This document shows positions 1 through 11,591 of a stretch of 64,000 nt of DNA, in pieces; positions within the stretch are counted from its first letter, which is position 1; each line of letters begins with the position of its first letter. A program made the translations under genes and the position numbers. The notes beneath the pieces were generated by a model that was given only the letters and a program-made list of their open reading frames with translations, made no database searches and was not told the origin of the DNA. The DNA comes from Lunularia cruciata (taxonomy: Eukaryota > Streptophyta > Marchantiopsida > Lunulariales > Lunulariaceae): positions 39,308,001 through 39,372,000 of the forward strand of contig OX419757.1 in the NCBI GenBank assembly GCA_948567375.1. The letters are read 5' to 3'.

Positions 1-540
1 AGATGCTACAATAGTTTCGGACTTGGATGATCCAAATGTATAGATGAGCGCATGTTCTCAATGGGCAGAGACCTTATGGAGAATGATGTTGATGCCCTAT
101 GAGAACTTGGAGATTGCTCATCATAGGGATACTTTAAGCTATGCTACCATTCAAGGAGGAGGTTATAGACCTTTGATCCGACAATTGCATCCAAGTGACT
201 ATGTATATCTACAATAGACAACACCAATGACACTTGATATTTCTATAGGCCACACTATCTTGAGAGTGCATGAGGTTTTTCCATCTAGAGTCCTTGTGTT
301 GGAAGGACATGATGGTGTTTTTTGAAAGGATCATGTGTGCAATTGTGCATCATGCTACCTCCCAAACATTGATGGTACTATGGACTCAAGCTTGGCACTT
401 GTAAGTGTAGGCTCTTTTGGTAGAACTGCTATTATGTTAGTGTGTGATAGTTTTTCAAGAGGATAGCATATGGTATGTATGACTCCTCCCTTTATGGTGA
501 ATCCTCAAGGACAATGGTTATGTCCTAGATGTACGTGACC
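1..540 (+). pseudogene. Ty3/gypsy integrase C-terminus plus PHD finger (family A, copy A3)
   Basis: A single frame from 98 to 538 reads as protein with only three in-frame stops. The first part resembles the integrase C-terminal region of a plant gypsy polyprotein (YVYLQ, then TILRVHEVFPS, then a CASCYLPNIDGTMD-like segment). It runs into the second half of a PHD finger: VCD, RG, HMVC, TPP, GQWLCPRC, which fits the C-D-x-C...W-H-x-x-C...W-x-C-P-x-C pattern. The stops replace a probable Gln and two Trp, including the Trp of the PHD 'GWH'. The first Cys pair of the finger is not clear. A minus-strand relative at 35.7-36.1 kb shows the same order, so the fusion belongs to the element family. The copy is cut by the window edge and is not functional. 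Confidence 0.7.
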
Positions 541-708
541 TATAGTTAGTTCATGATTTATATGGTATAGATTGTAGACAAGCAACTAACAATGGGGCTC
601 AATAGCACCTGGCCTCCTGATCTTTTGCCCACCATAGGGTAAACCATATACTTGGAGCAGATGGCTATCTAGAGTTAGAGGGACCTAACTGCCAATTATG
701 GGAGCAAT

Positions 709-1363
709 TGTGGTACTTTAGAGTCCATATATGACTTATATGTGAGTTGTACTTCTATAGTGTGTGATGTTGACAACAATGTATATTGTATAGCGATGGA
801 TGTATGCATGATAACTCTCACACCATTTGTGGCATCACAACTAGATTGCTTGGACTCTAGAGTAGTAGTGTTGGTAGTGAAGAGTATTTTGGTAGTTACT
901 CGTAGGCTACTTGTTGATGGTTAGATTTCATGTTTAGGGTATTGACTACATGGTGGGGGCTACCATCACTTGTACCATTCACACCATTGGGTGTGCCATC
1001 AATGGTACCATTGGGGTTTGAAACCTAGCTTGAGTCCAAAGTGTATACTTTTGAAGTGTAGCTCTAAAGAGCTCACTTTTGTGAAATTGAGCCTTCAAGT
1101 TCTTGGCTATGGTGAACAAAAGCCGGTGAGCATGACTTGGATTTTCTTAGCTAGAGTGGGTGTGGCTTGATTGTAATCCGTGCCTATTTATTGATAGATT
1201 ATTGAATAATAGATCAAGTACTAATCTGATTGAGTGTGATTTGAGTTGTGTAAAAAAATTGATTATTCTGGTACTTTAGAGTCCATGTATGACTTATGTG
1301 TGAGTTGTGCTTCTATAGTGCGTGATGTTGCCAATGATATATGTTGTGTAGCTATGTATATAC
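709..1363 (+). repeat. Family A LTR-like sequence
   Basis: Noncoding sequence starting TGTGGTACTTTAGAG just after the PHD remnant. The same sequence occurs reversed at 34.98-35.54 kb and, in part, at 50.29-50.72 kb. The LTR start motif recurs about 560 bp downstream (near 1268), and the same duplication is seen in the 35-kb copy. The right side is interrupted by a family D LTR at about 1364. Confidence 0.6.
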
Positions 1364-1856
1364 GCATGAAAAATCCCCTCATAGGAAGCTCCATCCTTGG
1401 ATAAGATATATGGATTGGTGATATGTCAACAAGCTCCACCTTTATATTAGTTGTCTAGATGGTGACATATTGGTCTTTGTCCTATTAGGTTGGTCAAACA
1501 AGTTTGACCAAAGGGAATTTTTAGGGAATTTTTAGGGAATTTTCTTATATGAAGCTCAAAATTGCATGGGTGAGGTAATGTTGGAAGCTCTTGATGAGAT
1601 GAACAATGGGGAAAGAAGGCAAACCTCTTGCTTTGAAGAGAGAATGTTTCTATTTTCTAGGCCTAATTCATCTATTTAGGCCTCCAAAATTGGCTCTCAA
1701 GTTTTCAAGGTGTTTTTGACTCTTGTCTTATTAGTGGAAGTACTCTTTTGGTGACACTTCTATCTGATCTACTTAGTCCATCATATATAACATCCTTCTA
1801 GATGTTACTTAGATAATCTCCACCTTTAAATAATATGTCTAACTATTGGTATTACA
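1364..1856 (+). repeat. Family D LTR, 5'-truncated
   Basis: Matches the solo LTR at 10847-11586 from its 'aggaagctcc' region to the terminal GGTATTACA. It has one copy of the 3' unit that is doubled in other D LTRs. It also holds a 12-bp tandem repeat (GGGAATTTTTAG) near 1515-1550. The left third is missing, so no target duplication can be scored. Different family A fragments in opposite orientation lie on its two sides. Confidence 0.65.
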
Positions 1857-3730
1857 ATCATCCAACTCAATGGTACCCATTGTGCGATAGTAGTGCTTGG
1901 GCCTTTAGAAGCCCCATAAATCTCATCCATATCCCACAACAACATTACGGACACACCAAATGCACTCTCAACTGAATTATCTCCTATATCAAACTCCAAA
2001 TTAGAGTTAGTCTCCTCTATCACTTGAGATATAGGTTGATACTAAGTGCCACTTAGTATAAACCCATTACGTACTACAGTGATATCTCTTTTAGAATCTC
2101 CAAAGAATTCCATCATGATAATATAACTCAAACCGTAACCATAATCACCACAAGTATCCCACCAAGAATCACCACCAAGTACCATCACCAATTGAATACC
2201 ATCCACTAATGTAGCACTAATTATAATAACTAAACTAGGAGAAAAGTTGACCTATAACTTGCCATTACAACACACACTTTCATGATCTGCAGGTCATCAT
2301 TTTCTTGTTTCACCAAAGAGAAACATAGGTAGTCTGATTAGTCATCACTCCAACCTCACTATCAAGGGCACACCAAAGCATCAACACTCTAAAGTTAGAC
2401 ACCTCATACAAACATGGTGCACAAATAGGAAGTAAAGAATGGAGGGAGTCCAATCACAAGAAGTCTAACAAAACTCTCAATCTCATAAATCAACATTGGA
2501 TTGACTCCGCCACCATTTGGCATTTGACATAATAAGAGTGTATACCTACTCCTAAGCTACCAAGATCACCAAGGATGGGATCAAACTACCTCTCCTAGCC
2601 AAAGCTGTAATGTGTATATGTATTAGTCAAATAGTCGCTATGACGATAAGTGAAGGTGGACCAATTGGCTAGGGCACTAGTCTAAGAACCAGATATTTAG
2701 GGCTCAAAATCTATTGGATACAATCTAGAAGGGAGGGCAGATTTTGCCAAATGTTGACCAAAAACTCATCTAAACTAGCTAGCTTCATACCAAATAGTTG
2801 GCTTCAACCCATATCCTTATGCATCAAAGCCTCTAAATGTCAAAAGTTTTGCCAATCCAAACCCTTTCCAAATATGGCCAAGCTTTCCCAACTCAAGCAC
2901 TAGTTAGGGCACTTTGGGCAGCTCCTCCAACTTTAGGCAACCTCGACCAATCTGACACACCTCTTCTATAGTTGGTTGACCACCAAATCCTCCGCTAATT
3001 ATCAACTCTAACTTTAAGGCACTTCTTCTTCCCAATTTGAACCCTCTCCAAATCTAGCAAAACCTCTCTAAATCTAGCAAAACCTCTCTAAATCTGGCCA
3101 AGTTTCCACAACCCAAGCTTAGTTAGGGCACTTTGGAGCAACTCTTCCAACTTTGAGCAACCTCCACCAATCTATTGCACCTCCTCTACAATTGGTTGAT
3201 TGCGAAATCCTCCGCCAAATCCTCCTCCTCAACTCAAGCCAAATTGGAAGGATGGGGATCTCCAAATACCTAGTTCAAGAGGATGGCCCAAATCCACTTT
3301 CAATTTTGCATTTTGAGCTTAATTTGTACCAAATTGACCTTGATTTCACCTCTTGGGCTCAAATCAAACACCCATTGTCTCATATTGACTCAATTCTCAA
3401 AAATTTGGCCAACGCTTCCGCATACCATGTGCCGCACTACCAAGTCTGCATCAACTTGCGCAAAGCTTCTACACACAATCAGTCTCAAGGAAATCTGAAC
3501 CACAATCAAATGTACCAACAATCAGCCATGCTTGGATGCCACCAAAACCCTCAATACCTACAACTAATTTCTCTTGACTTTCATTACTCTGATGCAATCA
3601 ATTCATTCTTCCACTCAAATTATACTCAACTCAGATCTGTACTTGATCTTTCACTCAACAATCTACCAACAATTGTGCATTGATTACAATCAAGTCACAC
3701 CCACACTAGCCAAGAAACTCCAAGTGATGT
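1857..3730 (-). mobile_element. Family A leader and partial LTR (copy A2)
   Basis: This stretch parallels 48.0-50.4 kb block by block, for example the segments around 1900-2110, 2270-2620 and 2650-2700. That region is the 5' leader of the minus-strand A1 element. The end near 3600-3730 matches the reversed end of the family A LTR. A 20-bp repeat (CTCTCTAAATCTAGCAAAAC type) is present about three times near 3045-3110. The 176-codon plus-strand reading frame here is antisense to the leader, and the homologous A1 region is not open, so I do not call it a gene. Confidence 0.6.
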
Positions 3731-3765
3731 TCATAGGACTTTGTACACTTTAGTATTACAAATGT

Positions 3766-6739
3766 AGTGATATATTCCATACCCTTGGGACTCATTTAGG
3801 AAATAAAGATGGTTAAGCATGAATGGACATTCTATTTGGACATTATATTTATCTTATATATTTCCACCAAAATAAACTATTTTATATCAAATTAGATGCA
3901 TTTTTCAAGTAAGGAGTACAATTAATACAATTGTTAACCACGTGATCTTTTTAATACTTATAGAATGTCCATTAAGTTGGCATGGACTTTGCTAATTTCT
4001 CCTACTAAGTCTCTAGCATTGGTTAGAACTTTGAAGAACTTCACTAATATTATCTATGAAGTCTTGAACTTACTCAACCAATTAGCTTACTTGCTTATTG
4101 AATTTTTGAGCTACTCAACTAATTTAGTTATCATTTATTTAGTATCAAGAAAGAACATGTTACTTCTTATTATATTAGAATTAAGTATATGAGCTTTTTG
4201 TACCTTAGTTCAATCATAAGCAAAATATGAAGTTTATATTTAAGACTTTAGTATAAAACAACCAAAATTGATACACTCGAAACATCTAAATCTTATCAAT
4301 AGGGATTCTTACTATTACAATCAATACATAAAAAGTACATTTTCTCTTTATTGTTCTTGTTCTAATATTGTTCTCTTGTTCTCTTGTTCTCTTATTCTTT
4401 AGTTGGTCTCATAGATAAATATCTATGAGACCAACTAAATGCATGAACCAAAATTTGGACAAAAAAATTTGAAAAAAATTGATATATAGCAATATATAAT
4501 ATAAAACCTTAGTCAAAGAATGTTTTTTACAAGATAATTTGTTAATTTGGTAAAAAATACAAAATTCTGATTCAAAGAACTCCTTTATAAAATAAGAATT
4601 AGCTTTTTTTAGAGCATTTTTATTTTTATTTTTAGACCACAAACAAGAAATTCTGAATTATATGATTTGTTTTATGTTTTAACCTTGAAAGTGTTTATTA
4701 CCTTGTACCAAAAGCAAAGTAAAAATCTTGAATTTGGAGAGCTGTATTCATTTATTTTTCACATTGATCATTGAAACTAAATTATCATGCATAAAATATC
4801 ATTAATCATTCAATCCTAGCAAAACAACAATTTTGAAAATTTTCATAAGATACTTAAGATATAATCATATACTTGAATATTTAAAATAGTGTTTATAAAA
4901 TTGTTTTTATATAATAAGAATAAAAACAAAAACATTTTAATCTCCTATGTGTATTTTTCCACCATAGAATCAAAGCACATTTATACCCTAAAGATTATTA
5001 GATACTAAGCTTGTTATTGTCACCTGATTTCTTCCAAAACTACATGAGTAATAAAATATTCAATATAAAATATAGAGAATATATTGTAGAACTTACTTTT
5101 AAATACTTTTGGAAAATATTATAGTAATTAGAAGAAGATTAATATGAATTCATTAATACTCAATTAAACATTAAAATTAGATTATACTCTTTTAGAATAT
5201 ATATGATAATCATATATCTCTACTATCAATATTTATATTTGTAGTGTGTGAATATTTCACTTTTCACCTTTTTCTTAGTTCTTTTAGTCAAGATATTATC
5301 TAGTTTACGCTTTGTATTCACATTATAGGTTCTACTCTGAATTTTTTTGAATTTTTACTTGAATTTCTTTTCTTCTACTTTCTTTCAAATGATTCTTCAC
5401 ATATAAAGTCCTCAAGTAATGCATGTTTTCTCCTTGGTCATAAAGAGAGTGCAGTTAACGAGAGTCTCCGTCAAAAGGATAGATTATAGGAATCCTTTAG
5501 AGTTTGTTTTTGTCTAAAAAAAATTCGCTTATAGGAATGATGAATATCTTCCATATTTTTAATAATTAGGATTTTGAACTGGAAATTTACAAGTCCATTA
5601 AGAATTTTACCTTTGTAAAAACTTAGATGATGAGGATTGTGACTATCAAGAATAACTCAACCTTTAGGAGTTCCAAACATAAACCAGGAAGATCTGAGAA
5701 AGTGAATTGATTTATGTTTCTATGAGAAACTTAAAATCTAAATGGTGTCGTAGCAATTATTACCAAAAACGAATATTTTTTTTGCCATTTATCTTGGTAC
5801 CAGGGATTGAAATCTGCGATTAGTGAACAGAATGATTGTCAATCACTATACTCAATATTTAAATAATCATACATACATCTATAATTTTTGTACCTTCTTC
5901 GATCATCAGCATGCAGATCAAGTGATGTCAGTATATAATTATAAGTAGTAATCATAGAAGGTGCAGCTTTTGTCAGACAGTTGTTCTTTTAAAAACCAAC
6001 AAACATTATTGGCGAGACATCCTACTAAAAATGCAATTTAGGACTCGAGTGGGTGTCTCCCAGCCGCATGTAAGCTAGACATACTGAAGGATCGAAGTCC
6101 CTGCGCTGCATTATATAGGAGCTACAATACTATCCACCACCAATGCAACCATTCTCTATAGGATTCACAACCGCTGCTTACGTACACACTAACTAACTGA
6201 TCTCGAACTTTGCTTACCGGTACCACTTCGAGTGACTTGTATGCGATAAGGAACTTCGTTCTAAACGTATTCATGAAGTGCTACTTATGAATATGCTCGA
6301 TGTTTATCGGGGTTCTTATCGTGATGATTCTGCATGCCTTCAATTATTGTCTCTCATCCGGGTCTCTCATCCGCGGGTGTGGAACCCGTTCCTCAAACAC
6401 GTTCCTCTGACCATTGCCCGTATGCAGGAAGAAACGAGGAGTCTGGATCATTTGTAGCATCAAATTCAATTTGCTTCGAATGAGAAAGAAAGAATGTTCT
6501 AAAATGTACTAAAATGTCCCCAAGGAGACGCAAAAATAGAAAAGGAAGTAAAATAAAAAATATGAGCAACACAAGCAGCTTTCAATACGTGTTGGGTGCA
6601 GATATGCCTTAGAGATTAGAAAACAGCAGAGATATGGTCAATCTGCATATGCAATCATTTACATGCAAATCACAAGACAGTGCGCAAGGTGGAGGTCTTA
6701 GATGCTGGTCAAAAGCACAACGAATAAGAGGAGACAGAA
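3766..6739. other. AT-rich intergenic stretch, no gene seen
   Basis: No homology-bearing reading frame was recognised on either strand. The sequence is strongly AT-rich to about 5.9 kb and more balanced at 6.0-6.5 kb. The one notable structure is a perfect hairpin at 4398-4439. Confidence 0.6.
4398..4439. repeat. Perfect 19-bp hairpin
   Basis: Arms 4398-4416 and 4421-4439 (TTTAGTTGGTCTCATAGAT and its complement) pair perfectly around a 4-nt loop. A short TTCTCTTG microsatellite precedes it. Function unknown. Confidence 0.85.
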
Positions 6740-6859
6740 GTCATAAACTAATGTGATGAAATTTTACACACATGATATTCAAAGAAATCTGATTAGGAAG
6801 GGTTACACATTCACCAGTCAAGATGTGAAAAATATGATTCACATTGGAAAAAAAGGGAG

Positions 6860-7660
6860 TTGGAGGGACTTCAGCATGTCCAAAAATTACTCTTGACTCT
6901 ATGCAAGAATGAGGTGTACCACAAGGACCTTGAAAAGCCAGGGCCAAGGGAAATCACACATCTATTTATATTTCCCAAGCTATCTGAGGATCTTACCAAG
7001 CGCTTTCAACAAGTCATCTTGATGGATTGCACTTATAAGACATATGAATTTGGCATCACACTCCTCCAAATTGTTGGCTTTACAAATACATATCATTCTT
7101 TCACCATTCCATTATGTTTCATGGAAGGAGAGATAAAGGACGATGATTGCTTTGCCTTGGAAAAGCTTTCACAACACATACATGCAAATTCTATATTTGT
7201 CATTGACACTGATTTTGCGTGGTAAGGTATACCATACTTCTATCCATCTCCTATGTAGATGGCATATTCAGCAAAATATCTTGAAAAATTGTTGACCTCA
7301 ATTTGGGACAATAACAAGAAGTAGTTGAATAATGGAGCAATTTTCTCACCAGTTGGAATAATCAATGCTCCGATAAGCACAGTTGAATTTGATGAAAAAT
7401 GAGGCAATGTCCAAGAATCACTGAATGCAGGTGGTACAAAGATTGAGGATTGTGTCGGTGACAATAATAGGAATGATATTAATAAAGCAATAAAGAGAAC
7501 ATAACTTTAGTTATTGATGACTTTGGAAGAAAACAAGATATCTTTAAGTGAGCAGTTTGCAGCTTCTTGGACTGATAAACATTATCATTTTGGAATGACA
7601 TCAACATCAAGCAACAAAAGTGCACAGTAGAGGCTCATCAAAGATTATTTAGGAGCAGGT
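6860..7660 (+). pseudogene. MULE/FAR1-type transposase remnant
   Basis: The open segment 6860-7225 matches the MULE transposase core: PREITHLFIFPK, then VILMDCTYKTYEFG (holding the first catalytic Asp), then LLQIVGFTNTYHSFTIPLCFME and an Asp near VIDTD. Downstream, interrupted by stops, 'SWTDKHYHFGMTSTS' near 7565-7610 matches the later W-x-D-x-x-x-H-F-G-x-T-x-T-S segment of these transposases. Autonomous MULE transposases and FAR1-like proteins are usually 600-800 residues; only pieces survive here. No terminal inverted repeats or 9-bp target duplication were found. Whether it was a transposon or a domesticated FAR1-like gene cannot be told. Confidence 0.7.
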
Positions 7661-8069
7661 TTGTAGTAAACATGATTTTTGGGAGGTGTATAAGAAGTTT
7701 ATTGAGTCATGGAATAGTTGTTGCATTGCCATCAACATTGCATGGAGTAGTCATCAATCTCCTTTGCAATCCTCCTAAAAAAATTAGGTATTTTGACAAC
7801 ACCTTTGGATTGAACTAGCTATTGAGAAGGTCTGAAATGGCTTTATGATTTCACTCTTGTATCCTTATTTGGTTGAGCAAGAGTAGACTTTTTAAAATCA
7901 TATGATCAGAAAGTTTGTGGAACCTTGTATTTGCATTGAATCATTATATTCTTAATCAGATTTCCCAAGTTAGCTTTAAAACTAATATATCTTCACACTA
8001 ATATATCAGTTGCTCTCTATGGATCCTTCATTGGTAGAGTTCTTAAATTTTGAATCATAGTAGACTTAA

Positions 8070-8459
8070 TGTAAAAGACAAAGTAGAGAAATAGGAGAAT
8101 GGACAATTAGAAAGGAAAGTCATATTGGAAACAATCAAGTGAGGGAAACTCCAAATACTTAGCATGAGCTTTGGCTTTGGCATTTATAACAAAGCAATTA
8201 AAGGTTCTTGAGAACCTTCCTTCTTGGAACTATCATCTTGGAATGAAACCAAGCTACCTGATAAGTTGTAAGGAAACTTCATTCCAGAAGATGCCTACTT
8301 GGCATAAAAGCTAAGTTAGCCATCAACTTGATGTGCAAGTTAGCCATCCTTTGAAAGTACCTAGAACTTTCTCACCTCAACGCTTCCTTGATGCTTCTTG
8401 GGTATTCCATCACAAAACTCCCTAGATGCTCCTAGCATATTCTTAGCATTCATGAGTTA
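8070..8459 (-). repeat. Chromovirus LTR fragment, inverted
   Basis: It begins TGTAAAAGAC and continues through a reversed TATA region (GGCATTTATA near 8180). It reads as the reverse complement of the LTRs of copies B and C, and stops where the plus-strand LTR of copy C starts. It is probably a solo or truncated LTR of the same family lying head-to-head with copy C. Confidence 0.65.
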
Positions 8460-8699
8460 TGTACCAATATGGTATTTATAGACAAATTAATTGAGACTAA
8501 CAAAGTATTAAATATATTAAATTAGCCAAAAATTATAAAAATATTCTAAAAGCATCTAGGAAGCTACTTGGTACCTTCCAAGTATTGAGTAATGTGCATA
8601 TTGAGTGGTGACTTCTAGAATGAAGTTTATTTGGAAGCTTCTTGCTTAGCTTAGCTTGCACGTCAAGTAGGTGGCTATCTTAGCTATACAACAATAAAT

Positions 8700-9375
8700 T
8701 GAGCCATCTTTGCTATACAACAATAAATTGAGCACCTTACTTAATTTTTGGAAGAACAAGACCATTAATGACAAGAGCATGTAGAGAGAGCACCATTTTG
8801 AGGAGGAGAAGAGTAAATCTGATTTCCAAACCCAAGGTATTTGAAGGTAAGAATCTCCTATGCACAATAGAGAATTTTATGTTTAGTTGTGAATGTTATT
8901 TTGAAGTTACAAATCTTCAAGATGAACAAAGACAAATTCTCTTGGCTTCAAGCTAATTGGATAGAGTGGCAAAACTAGAAGGTGAAGCTATGGATTGATT
9001 TGTGAGAGATTTAAAGTCACATACCAAATTGGACGTGATCATGCAAGAGCCCAAACACTTGGGAGAAGCCATGCAATTGGTTGAGTACTTTGATTCCTTG
9101 GTTGATACAACTTGTTTTTGACCTTGACTTTCATAAATTTTTCTAACACACTACACATGGATGGAGGAGCCGACACTAATGGAGATTGATGTCATCCAAC
9201 AAAGATCACTTGGCACTACAAATAAGAAAAGACTATGAGAAAATAGTGGTTGTTTTTATTGTTGCCAAATTAGATATTACATTATTGAATGTCCAATCAA
9301 GAACAAATGACCCAACAAATTGCCCAAATGGAGCTGTAGAGCATAATAATCAAGGAAAAAAAGAATCCCAATAGG
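8700..9375 (+). pseudogene. Copy C gag remnant
   Basis: The segment around 8820-8955 (FPKPKVFEGKN-like, then FSCECYFEVTNLQDE) matches copy B gag at 43140-43260. A later segment near 9010-9110 matches the 'RFVRGLKSRTRLEV' part. A degraded CCHC region lies around 9250-9300. Several stops and a deletion are present. A short duplication (GCTATACAACAATAAATTGAG) occurs twice at 8685-8740. Confidence 0.75.
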
Positions 9376-10004
9376 AGAATTTGAGCCACCTATTGTGGAC
9401 TTGATTAGTTCCAATGGGATTGAAAGCTTGACCTATGCAAGTTTACTTACTTGCAAAGATTTGCATGTCTATATGATTAGCAAAGGAATTAGGTATTCCT
9501 ATCAAGCCAATAATTGGAAGTAGATTGATGACAGCGGATGATAGAAAGGGTTATGCATTTTGTACCTCACATCTTGTTACATTCAAGATCAAGAATGAGT
9601 ATTTGGAATGTATGAGGTTTGTAGTGGCACCTCTATACTATGATATCATTCTAGGTTTGTCTTGGTTTGCACATCATGAGCTTCAATTTGATTGGATCCA
9701 ATGATAAATTCCAGTACAACACCAAGGTAAGAATTACTAATTTGTTCTATTGCACCTTTGAATAAGACATCTATGAAAAGTTAGTCCCAAGATGAGAAGT
9801 TTGTTAGTAAAGCAGCCATAGAGCAAGCTTTGGAGGAATATATTCCTATTTTTGTATTGTGGATCAAGCCAATTGTGCATGGAGAATCTAATAAGAGCCA
9901 GAAGCCTCATCAAGCAATGGTCAATCAAATAGTTTAGAAGTTTGTAGCGTGTTCTAGATGATATGCTAAATGGATTACCCTCCAATTGTAGTATGCACTT
10001 CAAG

Positions 10005-10846
10005 GTTGAGTTATTGCTAGGAAGTACTCCAATGAATAGATTAATCTATCGACTATCACCAAAAGAGTAGGTCGAGCTTTGAATAACACTGATGGGGTGT
10101 TGGAGAAGGATTTCATACAACATATTACATCTCCTTGTGGAACACTAATACTATTTTCCCAAAGAAGGATGGAGGACTTTGCTTCTATATTGGTTACTAT
10201 AGCCTTAGTAAATAAAAAATGAAGAATGCATATCCCTTGCCTCAAAATGATGATTTGTTGTATCAATTGAGTGGAGCACAATGCTTCTCCAAGTTGGATC
10301 TCCAAAATGGCTATCTGCTGATTTCCATTGATAGAAAGGATGTGCAAAAGACTACCTTTTGCACAAGGTATGGGCATTTTGAATGGAGAGTTCTACCTTT
10401 CATGCTCATTAATGCTCTAACAATCTTCATGGATTAGATGCATTAGGTGTTGGATGGGCTATTAGATTGGTACATGGTGATGTTCTTGGATGATATTTTA
10501 ATCCATAGCAAGATGGAGGAAAAACACACAAATCACATGCAAGAAGTCCTAAGATGACTATGTCAATGGAAGTTTTATTGTAAGAAGTCAAAGTGTGTCT
10601 TTTGGCAGAAGGAAGTTACCTTCTTAGGTCATAAGATCTCATCAAAGGGGATCAAGATAGAAGAGGAGACAATCAAGGCCATTACTGATTGGTCTACTTT
10701 GAAGGATGCCACAAAAGTGTGGGCATTTAATGGATTGGCAAGTTTTTACCAACAATTTATCCACTACTATGCTCATGTGATCGCACCATTGATCGACATC
10801 TTGGAGAAAACCTCAAAGCTTGCAATGGACCACCAAGCATGAAGAT
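10005..10846 (+). pseudogene. Copy C reverse transcriptase remnant
   Basis: The open piece 10219-10437 reads MKNAYPLPQNDDL...FSKLDLQNGY...[13 protein letters not shown], the RT fingers and palm as in copy B. The catalytic block follows as VMFLDDILIHSK near 10477-10512, with both Asp retained. Stops and small indels break the frame. The reading is cut at 10846 by the solo LTR and resumes at 11592. Confidence 0.8.
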
Positions 10847-11591
10847 TGTAATACTTTAAGGACAATAGAAGAGAGAAAACACGGATTTCACACTCAATCA
10901 TCCGATGCCCCAAAGAAGCACCTTCTCTTTATTATATAGACAAAGAGGATTTCCTCCAAGGAAGCTCCACCCTATGATTAGGCACATAGATAGGTGACAT
11001 GTCAGCAAGCTCCACCCTTGGATTACATACTTGGATGGGTGACATGTCAGTCTTGGTCCTATCTGGTTGGTCAAATAAACTTTGACCAAAGGGAATCTTT
11101 TAGGGAATCTTCCTATAGGAATCTCAGAATCACGTGGGTGAGGTACCATTGGAAAGCTCTCAATGAGACAAACCAGGGGGAGGGAAATCCAACCTTCTTT
11201 CCATTGGGAGGGGAGATACACACAGATTTTTGAGGCCTAATTCATCCGTTTAGGCCTCCAAAATTACCTTCAAAGATTTCAAGCATATTTTGGTTCCTAC
11301 TCTATTAGTGGAAGTACCCTTTTGGTGACACTTCTTTTTGATCTGTTTAGTCTATCATGTGTAACATACTTCCAGAAGTTGCCAAACCAATTCTCACCTT
11401 TAAATCATATGTCTAGCTATTGGTTCTAAGGTTTTCAAGTCTATTTTGGTTTTTGCCCTAATAGTAGAAGTACACTTTTGGTGATACTTCTATATAATCT
11501 ATTTCTTCCATCATGTATAACATCATTCTAGATGTTATCAAACCAAATTTCACATTGAGATCACATGGTTAGCTCTTGGTATTACAAAGAA
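10842..11591 (+). mobile_element. Solo LTR, family D, in copy C
   Basis: LTR 10847-11586 (740 bp) begins TGTAATAC and ends GGTATTACA. It interrupts copy C exactly where copy B is continuous (CATGAAGAAGCATTCC). The target duplication is AAGAT (10842-10846) and AAGAA (11587-11591), 4 of 5 matching. The 3' part holds an imperfect tandem duplication of about 165 bp (about 11250-11420 and 11421-11586). No internal region remains, so it arose by LTR-LTR recombination. Confidence 0.9.

Noticed and set aside
3153-3683. 176-codon plus-strand reading frame
   Set aside because: It lies antisense in the leader and LTR of a family A fragment, the homologous A1 region is not open, and no domain is recognisable.
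6000-6480. Balanced-GC stretch as a possible tRNA or exon
   Set aside because: No cloverleaf with intact boxes and no translated homology could be found by eye.
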